This document shows positions 8,501-14,293 of a DNA stretch of 14,293 nt, piece by piece. This DNA is from Candidatus Lindowbacteria bacterium RIFCSPLOWO2_12_FULL_62_27 (GTDB lineage: Bacteria > Lindowbacteria > 2-12-FULL-62-27): NCBI GenBank assembly GCA_001784175.1, contig MFPR01000029.1:1-14293 (forward strand), given 5' to 3'. Numbering within the stretch: the stretch's first letter is position 1; each line of letters opens with the position of its first letter. A program made the position numbers and the translations under genes. Under the pieces are notes generated by a model that had not been told where the DNA came from, made no database searches, and worked only from the letters and a program-made list of their open reading frames with translations.

Positions 8501-8707
8501 AATGTCCTGAACTCCAAGTCCGTCCAGCGCAACTTCACGGCGGCCCTGACCGCCTCCGACCCGTCGGGAAAAATAGTCTTCACCAAAAATGATTTCGCAG
8601 GCCCCGCCGCCGCGAACGCCTCCGTCGCCGTCCCCTACACATTCACCCTGCCGAAGACCGCCTCCGGCGGCGTGTACAAATTTAAGGTGTCGGTGACGTG
8701 GCAATGA
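2597..8707 (+). CDS. Giant exported FecR-domain protein with 13 Ig-like repeats
   Basis: 2036 aa. A long n-region is followed by the hydrophobic core FLIFTFAVACCLFPVA and a signal-peptidase I site AHA|AE at residues 54-58. Residues about 57-215 resemble a FecR-type domain (LADVRGDVKIRR, GDAVITGASGRAAIRFEQGD). Then come Ig-like repeats of about 90 aa starting near residues 264, 352, 442, 532, 621, 732 and 824; a two-part beta-sandwich module (about 905-1150); repeats at 1152 and 1242; a second two-part module (about 1325-1580); repeats at 1581, 1672, 1764 and 1853; and a final half-module (about 1942-2036). The repeat core is LTC..G.W.GDPTI.YAYQW.RDG..I.GA, then SCRVTATN.GG. Two Cys per repeat suggest an Ig disulfide, hence an oxidising compartment. 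No LPXTG, PEP-CTERM or type IX sorting tail was seen. The product is likely a filamentous adhesin or surface protein, exact role unknown. It is the first gene of the operon; its stop overlaps the next start (ATGA). Confidence 0.9.
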   Translation: MEMGEATNGGGLSSACGFRIPTHLSRSLCAPVSLFLIFTFAVACCLFPVASPSAHAAEILKGTLADVRGDVKIRRVGSTLESPAASGARVEPGDAVITGASGRAAIRFEQGDIEIDNATRLTILRSMSSRSEAFSEIALSDGSVTAVVNMEREKELWFDIFTPTQRSRGQSHKKNVTRLTVSHRAGGTTVTDSEVGRWEYQPLILTDQPAAVQAALTNNAQASALLKDYLTTALSDSSIRAYEVQSNAGAPDISNVGAPKNTAPPTISGKIKIGQTITYDPGAWSGKPSPTFTYQWLIDGKEITGATAPTYTILESDGNHKISCRVIATNSNGSTSATTAEVVVEVEKPSSTAAPSIRGRARIGKSVKCDAGAWAGDPTILYQYQWVLDGKNILEATDPFYIIDVEDGFHNLSCLVTASNGGGRTAASSKEVRVEIIKPSNTAPPAVVGSTKFGGKLGCIPGKWFGDPKLDWKVRWLRDGKEIAGASGMAYTVAESDGGRKLTCELIFSNKAGSASAAAPEVEIPIDPPLPIVPPQIDGAGRIGAKLTCKPGQWDGFPTIQYAYQWLRNGVEIPGATGEVYAVTEADGLHKISCRVTATNKAGPVSSATDEIDIEVIPPKNTKPPVIAGVSKIGENLTCAPGEWTGDPTITYAYQWFRGEQEIIGATDGAAPAVSATMDGGAGSGGGATGPAYKVVLADALHPLVCRVTAANKGGQASMSAMIQSDVHPPENKRPPAVTGAPKIGGNLTCAPGEWTGDPVIAYAYQWLRGDQEISGATMPAYTLVDEDAFQSLTCRVTARSPFGKMSLTAAPVLVDVAKLSNVHRPAVSGDASAGATLTCSTGKWSGDPIIRYAHQWLMEDQEIPGATAASLLLGPEHSIRKIVCRVTASNAAGPVAAVSDPVLVKPRYEVSGIATYKTLFVVGDESIVDGEISVNNPAKLALPFTVDLTVTDPAGNEIAKVSGIPGAASNRAALVVPYGFKLPAASKAGQYRARAVVKIKWAGSVEVMPISRDFNLLNLSPASPSAGRWIIADVRSDDRIAYPGRPTSGKILVDAYPTQLENAVIVMTISGQSGRVIFALNKSVTIPASQSPTPFQYQFDPPADAEIGVYTATALLKDAQGAVICLYNSGNPVDIFEIKQTSSTAAKPQVQLKPLISGTPKLGGKLTASKGTWTGAAPIEYKYQWTKNGVDVAGVTDADYVVVAEDALQKIRCRVTASNAGGTVHAVSDERTVTVEKPSNRTPPAVSAESPTSMKLTCKMGDWTGDPTIAFAYQWTRDGVDIAGATAASYAAPGSMSAHQYGCRVTASNLGGAVAANSNAVNFDAAKLKVAAIFAYRNVFVTKSTDEVNGEITVQNRGTRDVDCAAGLTVTDPNGAQVAKLTGLTGSIPAMDAAGVTFKFNLNAPIVIDDGRSKAAANVFVGPASAPELAATSGQYILYRIINPPPHFAAGSLLIGDVSTTLKAIYPGSKVTGNIFADAYTRNEVPVIFDVSVFSPSGKTVYTGQLSGRIPFFAGMTPFPFEFYLKDDAEIGLYSVKASVKVDGPNNYFLANKSFAYNYADKADLFTALEFDASVKKPANTGSPAITGAARVGKTLTCAVGQWSGDQPMLFHYQWLRDGVVIPNARTADYAVIAADVNHDLSCRVSALNAGGKATVTSGTVKVNPSRPVNEAMPELSGATAARIGSTLSCSQGDWTGDPAITVAYQWTRDGRDIPGAAAASYIPGWDDAGKSLTCRVTAANNVGPTSVSPPAIPLKVYKPSTAAPPQITGKAAINSKLMCSSGMWSGDPAITITYQWLRGGVNISGAAQASYVVTEEDGLEALTCRVTATNKAGSTSATPAALTVNVEKPSNTSPPQLAGTPAIGSKLTCSPRTWAGDPTIKFTYRWLVDGKAVSGVVSPEFTPTATHLGGSDNSLVTCEVTAQNLGGSAVVEAEPVEILSGSASGADATAGDLKVYTAGSVVSGKFNVLNSKSVQRNFTAALTASDPSGKIVFTKNDFAGPAAANASVAVPYTFTLPKTASGGVYKFKVSVTWQ
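2719..2746 (+). repeat. Heptanucleotide tandem repeat in the signal-peptide coding sequence
   Basis: Four 7-nt units in a row: TGTTGCC, TGTTGCC, TGTTCCC, TGTTGCC. They encode the Cys/Val/Pro-containing end of the hydrophobic core. Because 7 is not a multiple of 3, adding one unit leads to a stop at 2920-2922, and losing one leads to a stop no later than 3123-3125. The unit resembles heptamer STRR repeats that I recall from filamentous cyanobacteria, but those are mostly intergenic. Confidence 0.85.
3387..5310 (+). repeat. Ig-like repeat block 1 (7 copies, about 270 bp each)
   Basis: Seven consecutive copies start near 3387, 3652, 3920, 4190, 4459, 4792 and 5066. Copies 5 and 6 are the most similar at DNA level (a shared stretch around GGCGAATGGACCGGCGATCC). 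Copy 5 carries an insertion of about 22 aa rich in Gly and Ala (about 4599-4670). Copy 1 has Tyr in place of the first Cys. Confidence 0.85.
6051..6570 (+). repeat. Ig-like repeat block 2 (2 copies)
   Basis: Two copies start near 6051 and 6320, flanked on both sides by two-part non-Ig modules (about 5311-6050 and 6571-7338). The first copy has Ala (LTASKG) in place of the first Cys, so its second Cys would be unpaired. Confidence 0.8.
7339..8420 (+). repeat. Ig-like repeat block 3 (4 copies)
   Basis: Four copies start near 7339, 7612, 7886 and 8155, all with both Cys. The last copy is slightly longer (insertion THLGGSDNSL before the final VTCEVTA strand). It is followed by a half-module (about 8420-8704) that ends the protein. 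Confidence 0.8.
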
Positions 8708-11700
8708 CGATCGGCAAAAATATGTTCCGGATCCTTTTGTCATCGGTCATTGTTCATTGTTCATTGGTCATTTCAAGTTCCGCCGCCGATCCGACCATCC
8801 GCAATCAGGCGGAATTCTCGGCGTTCAACCTCGTGCCGCCGAAACTCCAGATTCTCTCGGCGATTTCCGACAAGGCCGAATACGATCCCAACAAGAAGGT
8901 GACGCTCGAAATCAAAATCAAAAATCCGGAGGCCGCGGACTTTGACATCGCCGTCGATGTTACGGTCACTGATCCGGCGGGGAAAGACGCCTTCAAGAAA
9001 ACAGGGACGGCCGTGACGATCAAGGCAAACGGCGAGGTAACGGTCACGCAGGACTTCACGCTCTCCAAAACCGCCGCGGCGGGCGGCTACGCGCTTAAGG
9101 CGGTCGTCACATTCAACAAAAACGCCGTCGCGACAAAAGATGCCGCCAATGTCTTCAAAGTCAAACAGCCGGCCCCGCTCACCATCTCGCCCACATCCGT
9201 GATCGTCGGCCGCGGCAAACAGCAGACGTTCACCGCCGCCGGAGCTCAGGGAAAGGCCGTCTTCTCCATGGAAAAAATCATGCCGCCCAACGTCTATGAT
9301 TTCACCGAATATGGCAGTTTTACCGGAAAAGTCTTCACCGCCGGCCAGTTCGGCGGCAAGAAGGTGAAGATTATCGTCAAAGACGAACTCGACCGGACGG
9401 CCGAGGCGATCGCCGAGGTGAGCAGTGAAGTGGAGATCACGGCGCCGGGCGGAACCGAAGTCGAGCCGGGCGGAAGACTACCGCTGGGATACGCCGGCGG
9501 ATCGGACGGCGAACAGGTGACGTTCTGGATCAAATCCAATAAATCCGGCGGCAAAATCGATGCCCAGAAGTACTCCTGGTACTTTGTCCCCGGCTCGGTG
9601 ACCGCCGGCGTCGTCGATCGAGTCTGCGTGAAGGTGAACGGGACCTCCAAAGAGTCCTGTCTCGACGTGAAGGTCACCCCCGCCTCCATCGAGCCCAAAC
9701 TGCTGAACGTCGGTCCCGGACAGAATTTCTATTTCAAGGTCGTCGGCGGAGTCTCGGGCGTTACGCGGACATTCAAGATGAATAAGGGCGCGGATCAATG
9801 CGGAACCATCAACTCGTCCGGCAATTTCACGGCGGGCGCGCTCGAGATTTCCGCGGATCAGGCCAAATCCGGAGTGGTCGAGCTTAATAACAAGTACATC
9901 AATGCGGTCGTGGCGCAGAGGGGCAATGTGGACTTCTGGAAACGAATGGCGACAAATTCTATCCTCTACGCCGATGTCGCCATCAAGTCGAATCCGCTCC
10001 CGCTGACCATCAGTCCCACGTCGGCGGACGCCACGGAGTTTGAGGAGGTCACGTTCACGTTCTCCGGCGGGAAAGGGACGAAGCGGACATTCTCGGTCGT
10101 TGAAGGGCAATCGTATCCGGCGATCAAGGTGTACAAGTTCGGCGGGAAGTATATGGCCGGGCACGTGCTCAGTCCCAAACCCGATCGTGTCCGCGTCGAG
10201 GATGATCAGGGCGGCAAGGCCGACGCCGTCATTACCGTGAAGGCGCCGGAGGAGGAGGACGAGGGATTCGATTTTGTAGGCAAGGCATGGGACCTCGGCG
10301 GGATTGTAGGCGACATCCTGGGAGTGGGCGAGTTGGTTCAACTCGCCAACTTTGGCTACGACCTCGCCATGGGCATACAGGAGGGCAATGAGCGAGAAAA
10401 TTATGTCAAACAAAAATACAGCGAATTCGGCGGCTCCATCTCTCAGGGGCCCTACAAAAAGGGCGCCATCGTCACCGCCACCAACTTGAACGACCCTTCC
10501 CAGACCGTCACCAGCGAGGTCATCGATGATAACGGGCGGTATTACATCAAATGCCCGTGGGACGGCCCGACGAAGATCGAGGCATCGGGGCCGTTCATGG
10601 ACGAATTCACGGGCCGCCAAACAAAGATGCAGGGCGAAATGTCCGCCGTCGCCAACGGCGTGGACTCGAAATTGGTCGCCTGCGACGTCAACATCCCCAC
10701 GACCATCGCCGCCGAGATCGTCGACCGCAAACTGGAAAAAATGAAAGACAGCCGCAAAATGTTCGCCGCCGGCCAGATCGACCTCACCAACGAAAAAGTC
10801 GGCCAAACGATCTGCGGCAAACCCGGCGTAGACATCAGCGAGGTTGAATTCGGCAATCCGGCCGACCCGAATTCCTCCAAAGTCACAAAATTCCACGTCG
10901 CCGTCGCCGCCCTCGCCGGCCCAAACCAGGTCGTCGACGCCGCGAAACAATTCGCCGGCGAAATCTCAACCAACAATCCCGTCGGTTCATCCGGCGGCGT
11001 GGTCAGCGCGGCCGACCTCAAGAAAACGCTGGACAAAATCGAATCGGGCGAGCCCTTCAACGCGAAAACCTCCGCCGGCGTCATCTCTGTCCGGCCGGAA
11101 GATGTCTTCCGGCGGCTTGCGCGCGAGACCGCGCCGGCGCCTGCGCCGCCGGAACCCGCCGTCGCCGGAGTCGACGAGGCCAAAAAAATTCTGACGGCTA
11201 TGGCCGACGCGCTGAATCAAAAAAATGCGCCCGGCCTCCTCGCCCCGGTCGCTCCCGATGCCGTCGTGACGATTCAGGGCAGGCGGTCCGACGCGGCGGG
11301 ACTGCGGCAACTGCTCGCGGCGGCGCTTCCGCTCCTGGACAATGTCCGGTGGACTCCGGAAATCCAGTCGGCGGCGGTCGACCCGAAGACCGGCAACATC
11401 CGCGTGCGCGTGACGTCGTCGTACTCGGCCGATCTCATGGAGCCTGTCGGCGTCACGCGCGCGGCGGTGGCGGCGCCTGCCGAGGTCAAGGCATATCAGA
11501 TGCGGCTCTTGGAATCGTTGCGGGCCACATCCGACGAAATCTATGAATTCAAATCAACTGCGGGCGGCCTCCAACTGGTCGAGATGGTCTCCGGTCTGCC
11601 CTTCAGCGCCGACCTGGCCGGCAAAATCGCCCGCCTCATGGCTGCGTGGCGGGTGAAGGTCGCGGTGTTCGGGCTGTTCGATCATCTGGAACAGAACAAT

Positions 11701-13005
11701 CTCGACAAATTCGCGGACCTCGTCGGCGCCGATTTCGTCAACAACGACGATAACGGATTCAAACACAACCGAACCGATTTTCTGGAGTCGGTGAAGGCCG
11801 ACCTCGATCACTTGACTTCGATCGATCACACCGTCCGCGTAGATGACATTCAGTTCAACGCAGACCTGACCTCCGCGCGGGTCCCCGTCTCATGGGACCG
11901 CCGGGCGCGAATCGCGAACAAGAATACGGAGTGGACGATCAAGGACCAGAAGACGACACTGACGTTGCGCCGCGGCCCGGAATTCGGGCTTGTCCAAGTC
12001 GAAGGCAAGCCGCTCTTCGGCAATTCCAGCCGGATTACGCGCAAGACGCTGATCGGCGCGGGCGAACTCGACGGAACGGCGATCACGCTGGCCATCGCGA
12101 TTAGCGACGCGCGCGAGACGGCCACTGCGACGTCGTCCGACTTTCCGGGAGTTTCCTTGAGCAACATTGTCGGGTCCGCCGTCGGAACGTCACAAACATT
12201 TACGTATACCGGCGCCGTGCAGACCTTCACGGCGCCCGCGAACCTTAGTTTCACCATCAAGGCGTGGGGCGCCGGCGGAGGCGGGGGCGGATGGGACGTC
12301 GGTACTGGAGGCGATGGCGGCGGTGGCGCCTATGCCACAACAACGCTCGTTTTGGCCAAGGGAAGTGTTATTCAGATATATGTGGGCGGCGGCGGCGACT
12401 CGGGAGCCACTTCTGTCGCCAATACGGGCGCCGGCTCGGGCGGATTTGGGTATGGTTCGGGCGGTCGGGGCGGAAAAGCCGGAGGGACGCCCAATTCGGG
12501 ATCGGGCGGCGGCGGCGGCGGATCGACGGCGGTTACGAATCAGAGTGGAACCACATTCCACCTGGTTGCGGCCGGCGGTGGCGGCGGCGGTGGCGCCGGA
12601 TTTACCAACCCGAATCGTGATGGTGGAGCGGGCGGCGTAGGCGGGCAGAATGGAACGACGGCCAGCGGCGCCGGGGGAGCAACGGGCGCCTCCGGATCAA
12701 AAGATGGAACTGATGGCGGCGACAGGGGAGCAGCCGCTGACGGCGGCGGTGGCGGCGGCGGTGGTGGCGGATATACCGCCGGCGGCACGGGAGGCAATGC
12801 AGGCTCCGGTGACAATGGCGGCGGAGGCGGCGCCGGGGGAAACAGCACCGGCACCGTCACGGCCGGCAGCGGCAAGACGCCCGGCAATTCGACAGACGCG
12901 GATCTGACCGCCGGCCTCGCGGCAGGCGGCAGCGGTTCCACCGGAAATACAGTCGCAACCAGAGCAACCCCCGGCGGCGCCGGGATGGTGAAAATATCAT
13001 GGTAG
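8704..13005 (+). CDS. Large exported multidomain protein: Ig-like, carboxypeptidase-regulatory-like, two NTF2-like domains and a glycine-rich C-terminus
   Basis: 1433 aa from ATG 8704, chosen because ATGA (8704-8707) overlaps the upstream stop, a translational-coupling arrangement; GTG at 8698 and ATG at 8722 are alternatives. Signal peptide: core FRILLSSVIVHCSLVIS, cleavage near SAA|DP (residues 26-30). Domains: a beta-sandwich (about 32-156) matching the last domain of the upstream protein; several bacterial Ig-like domains (about 160-515, two opening PLTISPTS); an acidic linker EEEDEG; a helical stretch (about 522-560); a carboxypeptidase-regulatory-like sandwich (about 576-640, GGSISQG..VTATN..DDNGRYYI); an Ala/Pro linker (PAPAPPEP); two NTF2/SnoaL-like domains (about 823-970 and 983-1102, the second ending LVQVEGKPLFG); and a Gly-rich domain (about 1163-1433) of the type related to ALK/LTK receptors (Pfam Gly_rich, from memory), opening TFTYTGAVQTFTAPA and closing GMVKISW. 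No catalytic motif was seen. Likely a surface or periplasmic scaffold or adhesin. Confidence 0.88.
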   Translation: MTIGKNMFRILLSSVIVHCSLVISSSAADPTIRNQAEFSAFNLVPPKLQILSAISDKAEYDPNKKVTLEIKIKNPEAADFDIAVDVTVTDPAGKDAFKKTGTAVTIKANGEVTVTQDFTLSKTAAAGGYALKAVVTFNKNAVATKDAANVFKVKQPAPLTISPTSVIVGRGKQQTFTAAGAQGKAVFSMEKIMPPNVYDFTEYGSFTGKVFTAGQFGGKKVKIIVKDELDRTAEAIAEVSSEVEITAPGGTEVEPGGRLPLGYAGGSDGEQVTFWIKSNKSGGKIDAQKYSWYFVPGSVTAGVVDRVCVKVNGTSKESCLDVKVTPASIEPKLLNVGPGQNFYFKVVGGVSGVTRTFKMNKGADQCGTINSSGNFTAGALEISADQAKSGVVELNNKYINAVVAQRGNVDFWKRMATNSILYADVAIKSNPLPLTISPTSADATEFEEVTFTFSGGKGTKRTFSVVEGQSYPAIKVYKFGGKYMAGHVLSPKPDRVRVEDDQGGKADAVITVKAPEEEDEGFDFVGKAWDLGGIVGDILGVGELVQLANFGYDLAMGIQEGNERENYVKQKYSEFGGSISQGPYKKGAIVTATNLNDPSQTVTSEVIDDNGRYYIKCPWDGPTKIEASGPFMDEFTGRQTKMQGEMSAVANGVDSKLVACDVNIPTTIAAEIVDRKLEKMKDSRKMFAAGQIDLTNEKVGQTICGKPGVDISEVEFGNPADPNSSKVTKFHVAVAALAGPNQVVDAAKQFAGEISTNNPVGSSGGVVSAADLKKTLDKIESGEPFNAKTSAGVISVRPEDVFRRLARETAPAPAPPEPAVAGVDEAKKILTAMADALNQKNAPGLLAPVAPDAVVTIQGRRSDAAGLRQLLAAALPLLDNVRWTPEIQSAAVDPKTGNIRVRVTSSYSADLMEPVGVTRAAVAAPAEVKAYQMRLLESLRATSDEIYEFKSTAGGLQLVEMVSGLPFSADLAGKIARLMAAWRVKVAVFGLFDHLEQNNLDKFADLVGADFVNNDDNGFKHNRTDFLESVKADLDHLTSIDHTVRVDDIQFNADLTSARVPVSWDRRARIANKNTEWTIKDQKTTLTLRRGPEFGLVQVEGKPLFGNSSRITRKTLIGAGELDGTAITLAIAISDARETATATSSDFPGVSLSNIVGSAVGTSQTFTYTGAVQTFTAPANLSFTIKAWGAGGGGGGWDVGTGGDGGGGAYATTTLVLAKGSVIQIYVGGGGDSGATSVANTGAGSGGFGYGSGGRGGKAGGTPNSGSGGGGGGSTAVTNQSGTTFHLVAAGGGGGGGAGFTNPNRDGGAGGVGGQNGTTASGAGGATGASGSKDGTDGGDRGAAADGGGGGGGGGGYTAGGTGGNAGSGDNGGGGGAGGNSTGTVTAGSGKTPGNSTDADLTAGLAAGGSGSTGNTVATRATPGGAGMVKISW
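8738..8772 (+). repeat. Heptanucleotide tandem repeat in the signal-peptide coding sequence
   Basis: Five 7-nt units: TGTCATC, GGTCATT, GTTCATT, GTTCATT, GGTCATT, encoding the core VIVHCSLVI. Adding one unit leads to TGA at 8943-8945; losing one leads to TGA at 8900-8902. Either would abolish the protein. Units of this kind recall cyanobacterial STRR heptamers (from memory). Confidence 0.85.
12190..13005 (+). other. Glycine-rich C-terminal domain coding region
   Basis: About 270 codons dominated by Gly with Ala, Thr and Ser, with Gly runs up to 10 or 11. The opening YTGAVQTFTAPANLSFTIKAWGAGGGGGG and the terminal beta-strand MVKISW are the signature ends of a glycine-rich fold that packs polyglycine type II helices, known from ALK-family receptors and some phage tail adhesins. 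The DNA is a low-complexity GGC/GGN tract that could slip or recombine. The long proline-rich frame on the opposite strand is a by-product of it. Confidence 0.7.
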
Positions 13006-14293
13006 TCACCCACCCCTTCCTGCCTTCCTGCCTTCCTTATAAAAAATATCTCTTTTTCTTTTTACTCTTCTCCATTTCCTGCTCCTTCTCCCCCAACCGG
13101 GCCGATGCCCTGTCGATCATGTACCCCGGCGAAGGCCTGAAGACCGTCGTGTCCGCGGCCGGCGAGGAAGTGAAGAAAGTATTGGACGCGGACAACGACG
13201 TGTCGCGCGCGGCAAAGGGCGCGCTGAACCTGATCGACCCGAACACATGGGCGACGCATTTCGACCAGTTCGACATGGACCTCACGCTCTCGGCCTATCA
13301 CAACACCATCGACGGCAACCGCACGCGCTCGTTCCTGAAACCGGGGACGCAGACGCAGGAGCAGGCGAACATCGGCGGCAAAAAACGCTACGCGAATTTC
13401 GGCGGCGGGGAGTTCGAGTTCAAATCGTCGCTCCGCTCGACGGACGATCGGCAGGTCGACGCGGTGAAACGAACGCGCCTGCAGGGACTGTACGGCACGT
13501 TCTCGCGTCCTGACGACTACTCCCTGCGACTCGGCAACGTGAGCGGATCGTTCACGTCGTATTCGTTGTCATCGAGCGCGAATGTGGGGGCGCACCTGAC
13601 GAAAGAATTGGGCGGGAAAAATATGTTTCAGGAAATGCAACTCTATTTCGGCCGGCCGACGCGGCACATCGAAGGCAGTTCGTTCACGCGGTACGTCGGA
13701 GGGATGCGCCTAGCGGACCTCGAAGTGGAGGGATGGGACAAGCTGGACAAATTCGGGCTGTCCTACGTCAAGACGAAAGACATCGTGGACAGCATCAAGG
13801 ACACGAGCGCGCGCCCGGCGAACGCGGTGGAGAACCAAGTGGTGTCGGCGGACGCGAGTTTCAAATTCGGCGACGACGCCCAGGTAGCGGCCGAGTGGGC
13901 GTATTCAAAAACCGACCCGAACACGCAGTCGAATCCCGCGGACCGCCTCAAGGGGTCGGCCTACAAGGTGAACGGGTCGTATCGGGCCAAGGCGCGTTTG
14001 GGATTCGACGCGACGAGCGTGACGTCGTCATTCGAGGAAGTCGACCCGGACTTTCGCTCGACCAGCGGCGGCGGATCGCCGGACGCGCGTCGGGCAACGC
14101 TGGGCCTGAACAGCGGGATGAAACTCCACGGCAACCTGCCGGACCTCACGATGTCGTACAGCGGCAATTCGAGCCGGAACAACCTCGAAAACCAGATCGC
14201 GCGCCGGACGACCTCGACGGTGCACAATTTCAATTTCAGTTTCAAGCCGTACCAGAAAACGAAGGACGTTTCCGGTGAATTGTGGAACACCGC
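12999..14293 (+). CDS. 5' part of outer-membrane beta-barrel protein (continues at 2-1003 across the join)
   Basis: ATG 12999 overlaps the upstream stop (TAG 13003-13005) by 7 nt, with GGATGGTG about 8 nt upstream as a possible ribosome-binding site. Signal peptide: n-region with KK at 15-16, core YLFFFLLFSISCSF, cleavage ADA|LS at residues 35-39; no proper lipobox. After a helical segment (about 45-75) the protein is a long series of amphipathic strands (FDMDLTLSAY, YSLRLGNVSGSFTSYSL, FQEMQLYF, FGLSYVKT, VSADASFKF), as expected of an outer-membrane barrel. The frame runs off the right edge; joined to 2-1003 it gives 757 aa, with an NTF2-like domain at the end. This frame is one ORF of about 430 codons from 12999. 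I do not recognise the barrel family. It is the third gene of the operon, possibly the membrane anchor or port for the two upstream proteins. Confidence 0.88.
   Translation, partial: MVVTHPFLPSCLPYKKYLFFFLLFSISCSFSPNRADALSIMYPGEGLKTVVSAAGEEVKKVLDADNDVSRAAKGALNLIDPNTWATHFDQFDMDLTLSAYHNTIDGNRTRSFLKPGTQTQEQANIGGKKRYANFGGGEFEFKSSLRSTDDRQVDAVKRTRLQGLYGTFSRPDDYSLRLGNVSGSFTSYSLSSSANVGAHLTKELGGKNMFQEMQLYFGRPTRHIEGSSFTRYVGGMRLADLEVEGWDKLDKFGLSYVKTKDIVDSIKDTSARPANAVENQVVSADASFKFGDDAQVAAEWAYSKTDPNTQSNPADRLKGSAYKVNGSYRAKARLGFDATSVTSSFEEVDPDFRSTSGGGSPDARRATLGLNSGMKLHGNLPDLTMSYSGNSSRNNLENQIARRTTSTVHNFNFSFKPYQKTKDVSGELWNT
13015..13038 (+). repeat. Octanucleotide tandem repeat in the signal-peptide n-region coding sequence
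   Basis: Three 8-nt units: CCTTCCTG, CCTTCCTG, CCTTCCTT, encoding most of residues 6-13 (PFLPSCLP) just before the KK and hydrophobic core. Loss of one unit puts TAA at 13040-13042 in frame at once; gain of one unit leads to TGA at 13138-13140. Confidence 0.8.
14270..14293. repeat. Terminal direct repeat (right copy)
   Basis: Identical to bases 1-24 in the same orientation; see the left copy. It encodes the same residues (SGELWNTA) in the same frame, which is what permits the barrel gene to be joined across the ends. Confidence 0.85.

Noticed and set aside
9478-10950. 490-codon minus-strand frame
   Set aside because: Antisense to the well-supported 1433-aa protein; no recognisable domain or signal.
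12540-13013. Proline-rich minus-strand frame
   Set aside because: It is the complement of the Gly-rich (GGN) tract, which automatically reads as Pro runs.

Overview
The window is high-GC bacterial DNA (roughly 60% by eye) dominated by very large exported proteins. A signal-peptide-bearing outer-membrane beta-barrel protein points to a diderm (Gram-negative) bacterium. No gene here fixes the phylum. The style (FecR plus Ig-repeat giants, a DUF4143-type ATPase, scattered palindromic repeats) fits an uncultivated, metagenome-derived lineage, but that is an inference.

The first 24 bases (1-24) are repeated exactly as the last 24 (14270-14293), and the reading frame leaving the right edge continues in frame at the left edge. 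The simplest reading is a circular molecule or circularised contig of 14,269 bp. On that circle there are only four genes: (i) a 2036-aa FecR/Ig-repeat protein (2597-8707); (ii) a 1433-aa multidomain protein ending in a glycine-rich domain (8704-13005); (iii) a 757-aa outer-membrane beta-barrel with a C-terminal NTF2-like domain, split by the window edge (12999-14293, continuing at 2-1003); and (iv) a convergent AAA-ATPase of the DUF4143 type on the minus strand (1000-2223, probable start 2205). Genes i-iii overlap by a few bases each (ATGA at 8704-8707; 7 nt at 12999-13005) and look like one translationally coupled operon. No replication, partition, integrase or transposase gene was seen, so a true plasmid is not demonstrated. 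A collapsed tandem repeat or mis-closed chromosomal segment remains possible.

The one sizeable non-coding stretch (2206-2596) lies between the divergent ATPase gene and the operon. It holds an AT-rich minus-strand promoter candidate, a nested palindromic element (2316-2445), and a candidate operon promoter whose -35/-10 spacer contains most of a run of 14 C. Each of the three exported-protein genes also carries a short tandem repeat of 7 or 8 nt in or next to its signal-peptide coding sequence (2719-2746, 8738-8772, 13015-13038). Gain or loss of one unit in any of them shifts the gene out of frame.

Working hypothesis: a three-protein surface apparatus, with two giant adhesin-like periplasmic or extracellular proteins and a barrel sharing NTF2-like modules with one of them. 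The promoter poly-C and the signal-peptide repeats could act as two layers of phase variation, comparable in layout to Neisseria opc/porA promoters and opa leader repeats. The sequence layout is directly visible; the switching and the shared function are inferred.
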